A stretch of 64,000 bases of DNA, from positions 1,441,308-1,505,307 of the forward strand of contig ML133401.1 of the NCBI GenBank assembly GCA_003864495.1, given 5' to 3'. The position numbers and the translations under genes are program-made. This document shows positions 1 to 11,350 of this stretch, one piece after another. The number at the start of each line of letters is the position of its first letter. Within the stretch, counting starts at the first letter, position 1. Source of the DNA: Nemopilema nomurai (lineage: Eukaryota; Cnidaria; Scyphozoa; Rhizostomeae; Rhizostomatidae). The notes under the pieces are model-generated. The model saw only the letters and a list, made by a program, of their open reading frames with translations. It was not told where the DNA came from and made no database searches.

Positions 1-773
1 AGAACTGCCTGATTTTTATAATAGGCCTGTGCAATATGGCGTTATCACATCGACCGGAATTTTGTGGAAGTGAAACTGAATTGCAGTTACGTACTTTACT
101 TAGTAGATTAGGCAACAATACTTCTCACAAGAAAACAGAGCTTTTCAAATGCCGATCTCAAGTTCGGTTGGTGACAGCCAAGAGCTGGAAACCTTTATCG
201 ATGATGCACAATGCCAGAGCAATGATGCAGAGGGGTGCATTGCATTCGATAAGGAAGCTCTTATCGAGGCATTACGGTATTGCCATTGTCTATGGGATAC
301 AAGTAACACAGAAGCTACGTGTTCTTTTATTAAAGCTTGGTTCCTCCTCCAATGAAAATAAAACTGAATTGTTCTTCTTCTCAAAGACTGTAAAAGATCA
401 GGCCGAGACACCATCTTTGTTCTAAAAATATCGCGCGCGTGAATGTTGATGGAAATCAGTGGAGATTGGGATGAGCAATCGTGTGAACACTTTTTAGGAT
501 CGTATCGTTCCATTTTGTAGAGTTATTATTTCGTGTAACTTTACATGAAGTAATGTAGAGGCAGCAATACATACAAACATGGCTCCAGTAAACAAGACGA
601 CTCTTTTGGCGCTCTTGTCGCTTTTATCATCCCTGGCAGCTCTCTGGAATCAAAGAACTGTCTTGTTAATGCTAAATGGGATAAAATATCGCCTAAGAAG
701 ACCAAATGCTTTTAAGTCTAGTTGAAAGGCCGTTGGGGCGTCGAAGAAGGGGGGGGGGGGGGGGGGAAGAGAC
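1..773. other. Leading region without a recognisable gene
   Basis: I see no conserved coding sequence here. Short open frames exist on both strands at about 36-513 but match no family I know and overlap each other. The stretch ends in an uninterrupted run of 18 G (749-766), directly before the Harbinger relic. Confidence 0.5.
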
Positions 774-1180
774 GTAAGTCGGCAGTTCTGGGTTAGGCCT
801 GGCAGAGTTCAGATTTGGTGGGAAAATTTTTGAACGACACCGTTGTGGCAAGTGAATGGCGAGAGAACTGAAGGATGTCGAAAAATCATTTTTGACGCTA
901 TACAACGAAGTTAGGCCATTTCTTGAGATATCAACAGCGATGAGTGAACCAATGATGAGAGTGTTGAAACACAGGTTGCGATAACTTCTCTATTACTTGT
1001 CAGATGAAGGAGAGTATAGAAAAATCGCCAATGCATTTGGTGTTGGCAAATCAACTGTTTCAAAAACAGTAAGAAATGTTTGTCAGATAATTTCGAATGA
1101 TTGTCGCCAAAGGTATATCAGGCTGCCATGTCACTGGTTTATTCAAAGGAGATAGAAGCGTCCCAGTGTCGTGTCAACAT
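774..1180 (+). mobile_element. Decayed PIF/Harbinger transposase (HARBI1-like) N-terminal half
   Basis: Translation in shifting plus-strand frames recovers the N-terminal part of a Harbinger-type transposase. First comes RQFWVRPGRVQIW (from 780). A second frame then gives a TVVASEWREN block, followed by an in-frame stop and RMSKNHF. A third frame gives NEVRPFLE (about 905-930) and, after an in-frame TAA at about 981, the helix-turn-helix segment LLYYLSDEGEYRKIANAFG, then STVSKTVRNVCQII and YIRLP. At least two frameshifts and three stops make it dead. The downstream catalytic DDE domain is not recognisable, so this is a fragment. In the intact family this domain binds the terminal repeats of the element. 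I saw no inverted repeats or target-site duplication at its ends. Confidence 0.8.
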
Positions 1181-2255
1181 CTCCTAAAAAGTTCCGTTCC
1201 GTTCAGTTCCCGTAGCCAGGTCTTTGAAGCTGTGGTGGCAAAATTTTCAACGCAATTCAATTTTTTTGGGGGGGAGGGGGAGGGGATGTGGTAAGGCTAA
1301 ACAACAACAAGGATAAAAGAAATAGTCTGTGGTAAATCTTAAAAGTTAGGTAATCGCTTAAAACGATATATTTCGTCAGGGACAGTATTAGACTTAACGC
1401 ACGCTGTCGTCAACCGTGGTTTCTTTGTTTTGTAACCAACGCTACAAATTGCTTGTCTGACGCAATATCGATTGCTTTGTTTTGATTTGTACTTAGATCT
1501 ATTGTAGCTTTAGAAAATTACGTAATGTTTGGTTTTGTTTTGACCCGGTTTCCATGACCAGGGCTATTTAGAAAATTGTATAAATTGAGCGCAACTATCA
1601 GTAAAAGAGAGAGAGGGTTTGAGGTTGCCTCACGTAAGAATGTCATTCTGTGAGCATTATAATCATCATAACCACGAAAGTGAGTTTTCTTTAGTGTCAC
1701 TGGGAATTTGATTCAGGTAACAGGGCCTTAACTACGACCTTACGAGATTCCCCACAAGTCCAGACAATCTATAGCTTTTTTTAACATTATTTTGATAGCG
1801 GTACGACTGTGAGGTGCTGAAAAAATTATTTTTGTAAATATGAATAGTTGCGCTTTTAAGCATTGGTCATTTGAAAGCCTAAAAGTATTCAAGAAAATGT
1901 CTGGGAATGGCAAACACCCGGCTCTAATTGCCCCACGGGTTGCATCGCCACCCCATGGCTACGGGCCTGGTTCAAAATCGAAAATTATCTAAGAATACTG
2001 AGGCTCAGCAAAATATTAGGTATTGTTATAAAAAAGTGCGAAACTTGTGAATTATCATTTTCTTTTTTCCTTAATTGAATGTTTTCCACTTTTCCATCTT
2101 TAAGTTTTCCTCTGGTTTTTCATCCGGTTGCGGAACGGGTGAGATTCTTGGATCCGCAGCTGCCTGCCTTCGTTCCGGCTTTTCCTCCCGACGCGCTGTA
2201 TTCAGCGTGGTACTTGTGATGTCGGCAGTTCCGTCGATTGTTGCAAAATTTCGCA
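1181..2255. other. Intergenic and 5' flank of the BBOX-like gene
   Basis: No conserved coding sequence. A poly-T/poly-G tract lies at about 1260-1290. The last 200 bases are relatively GC-rich and contain short open frames that overlap the BBOX start out of frame. The transcription start cannot be placed from sequence alone. Confidence 0.4.
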
Positions 2256-2929
2256 ATGGCGCTTGTTCTGGAAAAAATCAAAAAGTTAAGCGTTCTTATT
2301 CAGTGTGCGGGGTCAAAACAACGAAATCTGATTGCAAACTGGGCAGTTGCATCTAAAGGCCGTTTATGCACTTCCTTTGTCGCTGGAAACCCCCAAGCAG
2401 AAAACAACATTGAATTTCAATCAACCATCGACGGATTGGAAGTAAACTGGCAAGATGGCGATCGAAGCTCGTACCCTTTTATATTTCTACGTGACAATTG
2501 TCAGTGTCAGCATTGTTTCCACGTCACGGCAATGCAACGGACTTGTGATGTTGTTGGAAATTATTCTGTCGACATAAAGCCAGTGTCCACACGGCCTGAC
2601 CAAAATGGGGTCTCAATGGAATGGGAGGACGGGCATCGCAGCTTTTTCTCCTTCAAGTGGCTGAGGGAGAGGAGGTTTCCCAAGAACGAGAAGGAAATAC
2701 AGTCCAGGAGTGACTGTGGCCTTAAGGCGGTCACCTGGGGAAGCGAGTTGGCCGAAAGGATCCCTACATACGAATTTGGCCAAGTTGTTCAAGACGACTT
2801 GACGCGTCTTGCCTGGCTCGAATCCTTGTCACGAAAAGGCTTGACGCTGCTGGAGAACACCCCTGGCACCGAATCTCTTGAATTGATAAGGGACAAGCTT
2901 GGGTGTGCCTTTCGGTCAACCCATTATGG
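2256..2929 (+). CDS. BBOX1: BBOX-like exon 1: N-terminal zinc-binding domain
   Basis: The exon encodes the possible presequence and the whole N-terminal domain. The zinc ligands are seen as C-x-C-x2-C in RDNCQCQHC, with the fourth-ligand histidine in DGHRS. It ends in STHYG, the equivalent of the human LTFYG segment, with donor GTAAGT in phase 2. The following intron is the longest of the gene (about 4.4 kb) and carries several small repeats. Confidence 0.88.
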
Positions 2930-5900
2930 GTAAGTTGCGATTTAACCTTTTAGCCAACATATTTTCTAATAATGGCCATTGGTGTTATTCTTCGTGCATC
3001 AAGGAGAACTGGTTAACTACCACCCTGACCTCTATGGTTTTCCTGGCGGGAAAGGAGGCTGGTGGGAACGAAGGCTGCTAGAAACATGGGTAGAAAGGAT
3101 GGAAACAGCTTGTTCTTTGCGGAGCCTCTGTGCCTTTCAATCACTTTGGTTTATCGGTGTATCTCTTGTATTGACCTGCTATTATCAAATTAGTACTCTG
3201 CATTCTTGTCACCCCCAAAACGCGTTCTAATCGCCCTCCCCCCACCTCCAGGGATGTCAAGTACACTTGATGCACACGATCGCGAATACGATCGAGAATC
3301 TCTAATATAGCGAAGTTGAAGTTTAGATGGAGTCAAATAGCTTTTAAACTCACGCAATACAAATAGCATTTCGCAAAACAAGCAGTAACGCACGTCCAGC
3401 ACCCTGAATCTACTCTTCTGATACGATTCATACACTCTGCATGCAGTTATGATATGGACATGCTCTGTTTTGTTTCTGTCCTCGAAAACTGGTATGACGT
3501 AGGCTATACGCTGCAATGACTCCCTTTGCTCAAGGATAACCAACTCTGGCGTAAACAATGATTAGTTCGCTAATGATACTACCCTGTTTATTGTAAGAAG
3601 AATTTATGAGAGCATAAGCTACAAAATTTGTCAAAGTTAAGAACAAATTGACAACAAGCTGAGGCTGGCCACCGAGGCACTCTTAAATTCAATTTAGAAG
3701 TAGAAGCTACGCTATGTCGCTTCCATTTTTGTTTTTTCCTTCTGTCGTAAGAAAAAACATGCAGGGCCATACAGGAAACACCACCTCTGATGCAAGGTTT
3801 GGCCATGTGTTTATTTGCCTTCGATCAATCAAACCGCCACCTGTGCCCAATGTCTTTATTTCCAACTTGACTTTTTCAAGATTAGCTGGATTGAATCTGA
3901 AGGAGTGGTTGTGAGACAAGGGAAGAATTTGAGAATGAATTTAAGAACAATCCAGCCTCAGATTTGCGAAGAATTACGAGTGTCCAACCTGAACTGGGCT
4001 GTGGGTAAGGGCTGACTTTACCTACAGATGTGTGCTGTCCTTTTTCCAGTCAAGATCCAATAATCGATTTGCATAGTGAATTTTGAATAGCAAGCTCGCT
4101 GAACAACGCCATACACAAGGGATTTGCATAGTGAATTTTTTTGCAATAATGCAAAAGCCGAAGAAAAGGAGGGACGAACTAAATCCAGAATCGAACCCTG
4201 ATCTTCTTGGATATAATGGATACAAGCTTCTTGGAGAATCGCAGACACTATTCTGGCCGGCCTCTCGCAGAAAAACCTGGAGCAAGCGCTGTTCCGGAAA
4301 GATCGGTTGCATTGGAAGGATTTAAGCAGAGTCTAGAAAAAGATGCAAATTTTCTAGACTTTGGATTCACGCGTAATCATTGACCCAAATTTATTCACGT
4401 TTATAAACAGGTAGGCCATGAAAAGAATCTTCTGCTTTAAAAGAACTACAATACTACATACACGCACCTTTTGTAAGCAAGTTCGGCTATGGCTCAGTAC
4501 TGAAAATTCCTTAACTGGCGGCCAAATTATTCGTTTAATCCGTAACTTATTATTCGCTTTTCTTTTAAATAAATCTACTGTAACAGCAAGTAAATATAGG
4601 TCGTGAAGATGTCAGAAGAATTAAAATGATTAACAAAACAATGCATTTTCTAAAAGAACATGGATTCTGAAGTTCAAATACGAAAGCCTTCTAGTTACAG
4701 AAACTGATTGTTTATTTTTGACAAGGGATAGACTAATATCATACAGATTCCTACAGCTAATAAGAGGTGGTGTGTGTTACCCGTTAAGTGCACAGGATTT
4801 AACTATTTAAATTCCTAAGCGGTCTCCCATCCAGTACTGAGAATTCCTTAAGTTTTTGTTGTACGGAGTACTGCCTTGCTTTTTTGTAAGTTTGGGACGG
4901 TAAAAATTGAGACAGAAAGATTGGCTCTGGAGTTTCACAGTGCGTCAGAGAATTTCGGGCCCGTTGTTTCCAAAGAATTTCTTTGTTTTAATCCCATTAT
5001 GGGCAGTTTTACGAATTTTTACCGGTTAAATCTTGAAATTAAATTAATTGGCAGTTTTGCGAATTTTTATCGGTTAAATCTTGAAATATAATTAAACCAG
5101 CTGCAAAGTATGAATTGTCGCGGATCCTTAACAAACTGGTTTTCATCCCAAGAATGTGCAGTCGTTTTTGCGGCCAGCCCTAGTTGATGGTGTTTTGTGG
5201 CCAATCGTATCATGCTGACCGAGATAGCCCTCCCTTGATCCAACGCGCAGTTGTCATGGGCATGTTATCTCTCGAGGGATCAAGTGCAAAGTTCTACGGT
5301 TCGTCTTTGGACAGTAAAGATCTTGTTTAGGAGCAGTGGGCTTGGCGAATAGGTCATAAGTTCGCAACAAGTAGCAGACAAGAGGGCACTAGACCGTGGG
5401 CCCTGGGATCAACATGCACTCAACCAATAGTTGGAAGCAATATTTTTTATTATCAAAAAGTTATCTAGTCTAAGATGGCCTCTAACCTAATTACAACATT
5501 AAAAAAACAAGAAAAGCTAGTAAAATTACTGCTACAACAACTTGTCAACAACATAAACGTCTCGATTCCCGTTGGTAGATTGTATAAACTAGTTGTGTTG
5601 GGTTTCTACCGACTGCGTTGCTCAACCTCTATGGGCGATCCGAGCCAAAGTTGTCATAATTAATACTGATGCCCTAAGAATAAATTTGCTGACGAGGGAT
5701 GAGAGATGATAATGAAATGATGATGTAATGAGGATGGAAAAGTCTAGACTGAGGAGCTAGAAAAGAGGTGTCAGCAGGACATGGTGTGACAATGGAAAGT
5801 AGACAAAGGAGTCACTACATAGCCATTAGGGGGCGCTCCCTGAATTTATTCAACGTCGAAGCCAAACTGTTGCGTGTGTATCAAGTAACGATAAAAAAAA

Positions 5901-8684
5901 TAGGAGCAATAACTTTGTTATGGTTTGTGTTGGTTACCACCAGATTAGGCTTTCGCTACATGCATACGTTCATTTTTGGTAGAACCAAACAAAACATTCC
6001 ATAGGCCGGTCTTGTGATTTTAATTATGATGCTAAAGAGTCTTTATAGTGTATAAACTAAATTGTCTTCAGGAAATAAAATGTGCCGATGTTTCAAGAGG
6101 TGACGTAGGTAACCCTTGCGTCGATTACCCTGTCGATTCGCAGCTTGGCTTTTTCTATTGAACCTTAATGGCAGTAAGTTTCAGAATATTATTTTGCTTC
6201 GCTACGAATTCGAAATACAACTTACTCTCGCAGAATAGGGTTCTTGGCTAAGATTTTAGCGCCACCAACCCCAACGTCCAAAATTCCGCCCTGGTTGCAC
6301 TTGTATACAAATCTTTCAATTTTCTTTACTTTGTCCGTAAATTCAACTTACATTTGTAGGGGAAAAGCATACAAAAGCAAACATCATATTTTTGCTAATG
6401 CCAAAACATGACTCTTGTTAGGCGTGGCTAGACCATCTGTTATTACAAATAATAAAGTTTATTTGAACTTTCGTTAATTTGAATTCAAAATGTTTTTGAT
6501 GCGCTCTCACTTATGTATAGAAAGCCAGATGTTGCCGTGAATTGTATTTTGCTACTAATAGCATGTCTCAAAACGTTTCGGGCAAAACATTGTAGAAAAG
6601 TATTGACGCCAGGAGGATTAACTGCATCGAGGAAAGGCAATTCCTTTTCCATTAGTTATCCATGTTTACGGTAGTTGGATCCGATACAAATGATCTGTGT
6701 TTATCAGTTCTCCTTTAAGATTAAAAGTCTTGCAACAAGTCCAAGTTGCGTATGTGCAGTCACTGTAGCTGGTAGAAACCTTTTTATTGTAGTTTTGGTT
6801 TGATGCGTTCTTATATTATTCATGATATTTTACAATATGAATTATGTGTTAATTAAAACAAGCTTCTCTCATTGTGCTGTGAATGAAGAGGCGACTTCTG
6901 ATATTGTGCTGTGAATGAAGTTATGACAATTTTCACAAATATTTGTGACTATGTTAGAGAAGGTGAAGGTGAAAATGAAATGAAATGGTTCTGATAATGA
7001 AAACCAACCAATTACGAAGGAAGCATTGTAAGAGCAGTATCAAGAAATGTGAATTGGATAGTCCGCACGAACGAATTGAGTTGTGATATGACATTGAATT
7101 ATGAGCATATTGTGCTAATTAAAGCCACAAAATTTCCTAGCTGGTTTGAATATGGGATTTTAAGCCATGAAAATGTTTGGAGTTGAATGCAGGGTTAGGA
7201 ATATAGAAACGATGAAAATAATACACGCAAATAGGTGTCTCAAATATGGTTCCCCTTTGTGCTCCAAGTTTGTTTTGGAAAAGAAGGACCTCGTAGAGCT
7301 AATTGATTTGTGTTTTGTTTGCAGAGAAACGTTTGCAGTGAAGAACAAGCCAGGCCCAAACAACCTTGCCTACACCGCAGGCACCTTGCCATTGCACGTG
7401 GACTTGCCGTTCTATAGATACCAACCAGGGGTGAGTGGTTGTTACTCTTACATGTAATCAAGAAAGAAAGAGGCCGTGTTGCTGTGAGAGAGGCCAGCCC
7501 ATGAGGGTTGCGACCAATTGGAAACAACAGCTACTTAATTGAACTAAGGGCATTGTAAAAACAACGGCGGTACACAATTGGATGCTGTATAAACTAGTAT
7601 AATGTATTATAATATGATATAGTTAATTATGTGTGATTTAGTGTAATATAATATAGTGTAATATTATATAATAAAATTTTGAATAATATAATAAAATGAT
7701 ATGTTGAACAGTATAATCTAATAGCTGACATGCCTTATTTACCTACACATTAAATTATCTATATTTCTGTTTTAATAATTGTTTTTCTTCCTAGTGTTTT
7801 GTATTTGGCTTAAAATCTTTTTTCGATTCATATTTTAAACGAACTTACTTATCGTGGGTCTGTATGGAATGTGCTTAACTGGCCTTATCTTTCCAGATAC
7901 AAATGCTAAACTGTATTCAGCAAGCTTCGGGAGTGGGCGGAGAAAACCACTTCGTAGATGGAATAAAAATTGCGGAGCAGCTTCGAACGGAGGAGCCTGA
8001 TGCCTTCCACTTTCTTACAACTGTGAAATTCTCGTTTCGCGACGTTGGAGCTGACTTGTATGGTGATTTCAACAAGTTTTACGAAAAGCCGATTATAGGG
8101 TATGGTTATAAGTATCATCGCATCCATTAATCTCCCTCCTCATGCTGGATATTTTTCGCAAGAAAGGAATTGGGCACAGGGGTGAAGCAATGACCACGAT
8201 TCATTTATTAGAAATTCTGAGCGAAAGGCTCATTTTAAGTGCTTGTTTTTTACTATTTATTTTGCATAAAATTATTCAAGAAGGTAGTATACTGCTTCTC
8301 TTCTTTTCTTGGTATGCTAGACGTCTTGACATCTGAAATCCATTTTTCTTTAGCCTGGACAGATTTGGAAATGTGGAGGACATCGCCCACAATAATCACG
8401 TTAGAAGCTCGTTTATCAACGCCCCGGCCGAGACGGTGAAGAGGGTCTACGAGGCATACTTCAAGCTGGTCAAGATGATGTATCAACCTGACAATTTGGT
8501 TACGTACAAGATGAGAGGGGGTGACCTGCTGGCCTTCAACAACCGGAGGGTGATGCATGGAAGGGCCGGCTATCAAGCCACCTCGCCGCGGCATCTTCAT
8601 GGCTGTTATTTTGACTGGGACGAGGTTTACTCGGCAATTCGTGTCTTAAGACGAAAACTCGGCTACGAGAACATAGATAATTAG
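2256..8684 (+). CDS. BBOX1: Gamma-butyrobetaine dioxygenase (BBOX1-like), 4 exons
   Basis: This is a 2-oxoglutarate- and Fe(II)-dependent hydroxylase expected to convert gamma-butyrobetaine to L-carnitine, the last step of carnitine synthesis. The coding sequence joins 2256-2929, 7325-7430, 7897-8099 and 8354-8684. All junctions have GT..AG introns and the phases chain, giving 437 residues (human BBOX1 is about 387). The N-terminal zinc-binding domain is visible (RDNCQCQHC, then DGHRS). The catalytic domain has the HxD metal motif in LPLHVDLPF, the distal metal histidine in RVMHGR, and the 2-oxoglutarate arginine in RHLHGCYFDWDEV. The tail DWDEV..IRVLRRK fits BBOX1 better than the sister enzyme TMLHE. 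The first 45 or so residues are basic and nearly free of acid residues, which may be a mitochondrial presequence; human BBOX1 lacks one. Start chosen: the ATG at 2256 (the frame is open further upstream only from non-ATG codons). Confidence 0.9.
4066..4139. repeat. Direct repeat carrying two octamer (ATTTGCAT) sites
   Basis: A 19-base sequence beginning GATTTGCATAG occurs at 4066-4084 and again at 4121-4139, period 55, inside BBOX intron 1. Each copy includes ATTTGCAT, the POU-domain octamer. Function is unknown. Confidence 0.6.
4185..4197 (-). repeat. Pol III B-box-like motif (possible tRNA-derived SINE relic)
   Basis: The minus strand reads GGTTCGATTCTGG, close to the B-box consensus GGTTCGANTCC. 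I could not find a clear A box or cloverleaf around it, so this is at best a remnant of a short interspersed element. Confidence 0.25.
4816..4840 (-). repeat. 5S rRNA-like fragment
   Basis: The plus strand reads GCGGTCTCCCATCCAGTACT, the reverse complement of the conserved 3' part of 5S rRNA (normally GGTCACCCATCCAAGTACT or similar) with one base missing. The rest of a 5S gene is absent. The adjoining CAGTACTGA-AATTCCTTAA block also occurs at 4495-4515, so this belongs to a dispersed repeat rather than a working rRNA gene. Confidence 0.4.
5002..5089. repeat. Two-copy tandem repeat, 48-bp period
   Basis: GGCAGTTTT-CGAATTTTTA-CGGTTAAATCTTGAAAT occurs twice with a few differences (units starting at 5002 and 5050). 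It lies in BBOX intron 1. Confidence 0.75.
6871..6920. repeat. Two-copy direct repeat of 18 bp, 32-bp period
   Basis: ATTGTGCTGTGAATGAAG is present at 6871-6888 and 6903-6920, identical in both copies, in BBOX intron 1. Confidence 0.75.
7325..7430 (+). CDS. BBOX1: BBOX-like exon 2: HxD iron-binding motif
   Basis: Acceptor TTTGCAG and donor GTGAGT. The exon reads ETFAVKNKPGPNNLAYTAG, then LPLHVDLPFYRYQPG. The HVD triplet is the 2-His-1-carboxylate iron motif (HTD in human). Entry phase 2 matches exon 1 and exit is phase 0. Confidence 0.9.
7575..7720. repeat. AT-rich low-complexity tract
   Basis: An irregular TATAAT/TAATATA sequence between BBOX exons 2 and 3. There is no coding content. Confidence 0.6.
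7897..8099 (+). CDS. BBOX1: BBOX-like exon 3: core of the dioxygenase fold
   Basis: The exon contains QMLNCIQQASGVGGENHFVD, equivalent to the human LLHCIKQTVTGG region, then the segment RDVGADLYGDF. It is the exon that has been duplicated and has decayed at 12706-12873. Confidence 0.9.
8354..8684 (+). CDS. BBOX1: BBOX-like exon 4: distal His, 2-oxoglutarate Arg and C-terminus
   Basis: Acceptor TTCTTTAG. The exon encodes GGDLLAFNNRRVMHGRAGY with the second metal histidine, then RHLHGCYFDWDEV with the 2-oxoglutarate-binding arginine, and ends GYENIDN before TAG. Confidence 0.9.
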
Positions 8685-8906
8685 AATTATTGCGTAGGAG
8701 TAAAAATTAGATTTTTTGTTTAGAATTCAAGAAGATTTTTTATATCATTTTTAAGAATTGATTAAAAAGGAAAACCCCAACCTTGATAATAGGGTACTTA
8801 TCTCGTGATATGTTTCAGGCAGATGATCCTGTGTGCGTATAAGTGGAGATTCAGCTATCCCTTTTGGTGTCCTTTATCCTGTTACTAGATTTAAAGGCAG
8901 GCAGGC

Positions 8907-8922
8907 AATAAAGAGAAATAAA
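8907..8922 (+). promoter_or_regulatory. Two overlapping-range poly(A) signals of the BBOX-like gene
   Basis: AATAAA occurs at 8907-8912 and again at 8917-8922, about 225-235 bases after the stop codon and in the correct orientation. This is the usual position for 3' end formation. Confidence 0.55.
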
Positions 8923-11350
8923 ATGACCCTTTTGCTTTGAGCCATGATGCCACAAACGTATCAGCATATTTTCGTACCCTGCTCGAGTCGACAGGCTTTT
9001 GGGGTATAGCAAGGACCGTTCCCCAGTTTAAGAGCGGGGGTCATAAAATGGCCATTTGCTACAAAGAAACCCAGCACGGATCTGGATTGACTAGCCGTTG
9101 TTTTATTGATTTCTGCGAAGCTGTTAGATCTGAAATGTTGCAAGCAGATATTGCCACCAGGCTGACTGAGAAAAACTGTGTGTGATGATATGTTTTCATT
9201 AGAAAAATCATTTACAGACATGTTTGAAGTTTGGTGATCAAGAACTTTCCCTGTGCAGTGCGCCGGCTAGGAAAACATCCCATTTTAAATTCCATTTCAT
9301 CATGAAGTGATTCACGGAGGTTTATTTACAGCTTGGTGGTGAAAAGCAATTGTCCACTTATTTTTACAAACACGTTGTGTATTTAAATTAATTATAAAAT
9401 TGACCCATTCAGGTCATGATGCGTACAGGTAGCATCGTTGATTTCAAATTCCTTAGGCCATGTATTCCGGGGAATATACCAGCCAGGCATCAGCAAAGTA
9501 GATTTTGCTTTATTTCCCATCTCCTCAAAACCAAAATACAGCAGGTACGGGCATTAATAATTTACTTAATGGTTTTGAATCTCAGTTTGTCTAGAAAACT
9601 TTATTGAAAAACTTTGCTGAGCTATTTTTCTGCCAAACCTTCAAACATTAGCGCTAATTTGCGTTTTTCCACGAGACAAACATACTGCTCGAAGACTTTA
9701 ATAACATAACACATAGACAGAAAGTGGTGAAGCTGGGTTCTTTGTTGTGGGAATTCCATTGGATTTGCAAGTCCATTGAGCTGTCAAACGGTGTTAAGAG
9801 TATGGAATGCATTCTGTATTAGCAGTCTCTTTGTCAGCAGTAACAATAGAGGGTATGTTGAGCATCATAGAGATGCGCCGACACAACATAAGAATTGTAT
9901 TTTAGGCCCAAAGGACATGCTGCCTGATAATGGTAGTGCTATAAACGACATATTTTCGGCCATAAACCACATCTAAGAAAAGAGCAATTATGTGATGGCA
10001 TGCTCATGCTTCAATACTTAAGTGTATATAACCGAAAATGAATATAAAAATTTGCAATTGATTGTGGACAAATTTATTTGTTACATTTTTACGGAAAAAC
10101 TGCACATGAGTGAGATTTCATGACGATTCTGCAAAACTTGCAGATCGATAGCTCTCAAGTCGTATTAGCAAAAGCAGTTTCAGCATTAATTACGTTTCAG
10201 TATTTAACTTTCAGTTAATAGTACTTACATGTGCAATGCGTTGTCAAACTTCACTTCATTATGACTGACTTGCAACCTTCGTGCTTTTACGTCAGCTGAA
10301 GGAAGGTGTGCACTTCGATATCGACATAAACTTGGATGTTCCAACTGTATAAATGGAAAAAAAATCAATGATATTCTGAATGTCCTGTTTAAGTTAGGCA
10401 GTTGCGCCCGAAGACACAAGAAGGAATCATACAATGATGCGGGTCAGAGAAGGAAAAGGGTACGGTAATGGCTTATTGCTTTAGCAAGTTAAGGAAAAAA
10501 TCCTTTTCCTGAGCTTAGAGGGTGCAAGGTGGAAAAATTATTTGTGCTTCAGCACACAAGAGCAGGTTTCATTTGCGACTTTGTTGCTAGATAGACGGCC
10601 CGGGCACCGGAGCCAAGCTCTGGGGCGGGCCCTTTTGCGCCGCAGTCGAAATTTCCAACTGTGAGACCTATATTTTGCGGGCCCCGGACCTTTACGCCGT
10701 TTACAATCTGCCTATTATTTTCGATGTTTACATAAACGAATCGTCAGAAGCAAGAGTTTACCATCCATGGAAAAATACTCAGCACGGCGAAAACTGTCAA
10801 CCTGTTAGCTATCCAGCTTAGTTATAAGCGCAACTTCAAGGAGTTATATGAATACTACCTGTTTGCACAACATGCAAATGATATCTTTACCTCTTACCAT
10901 AGAGCCCACTCAGGTTATAGTATGACAAACTAATTAGGTCTCTCTTTGCTCTTGAAACCTGAGGTCTATTCAATTTGCTCTTGAAACCTGAGGTCTATTC
11001 AATTTAAAATATGAAATATGACCTTGTATTTCCGACCAAAAGTGACGCGGCCCGAACCATGGTTCCAATGCTTGCAAACATCGAAGTAAAGTTTAGCTTT
11101 CCTTTTGATAGCTTAGGTTGTAAATTACGAGCATAATATATTCATATACTCTAACCTTTTTGTTCGGATATAACAACCTAGGAAAATTAAGTGATCGATC
11201 CGAAATTAAATGTAAAGGAAAGAGTGATCCAATATTTAAGATGCCAAATAGCGCCGGAATAAGAGTCCTGCAAATTTTGGTACCTGAATAATCTTTTCTT
11301 GTTGACATGAACCTCGAAAGAAAAGAGGTGCATCCATAAATTGGGAGTGG
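8923..11350. other. Intergenic region downstream of BBOX-like gene
   Basis: I see no conserved gene. Open frames at about 8937-9185 and 9416-9607 (+) match nothing I know and have no convincing splice sites. The only clear structure is the tandem duplication at 10945-11005. Confidence 0.4.
10945..11005. repeat. Perfect tandem duplication, 29-bp period
   Basis: A 29-base unit starting TTTGCTCTTGAAACCTGAGG is present twice head to tail (starting at 10945 and 10974). The identity suggests a recent slippage event. Confidence 0.85.
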
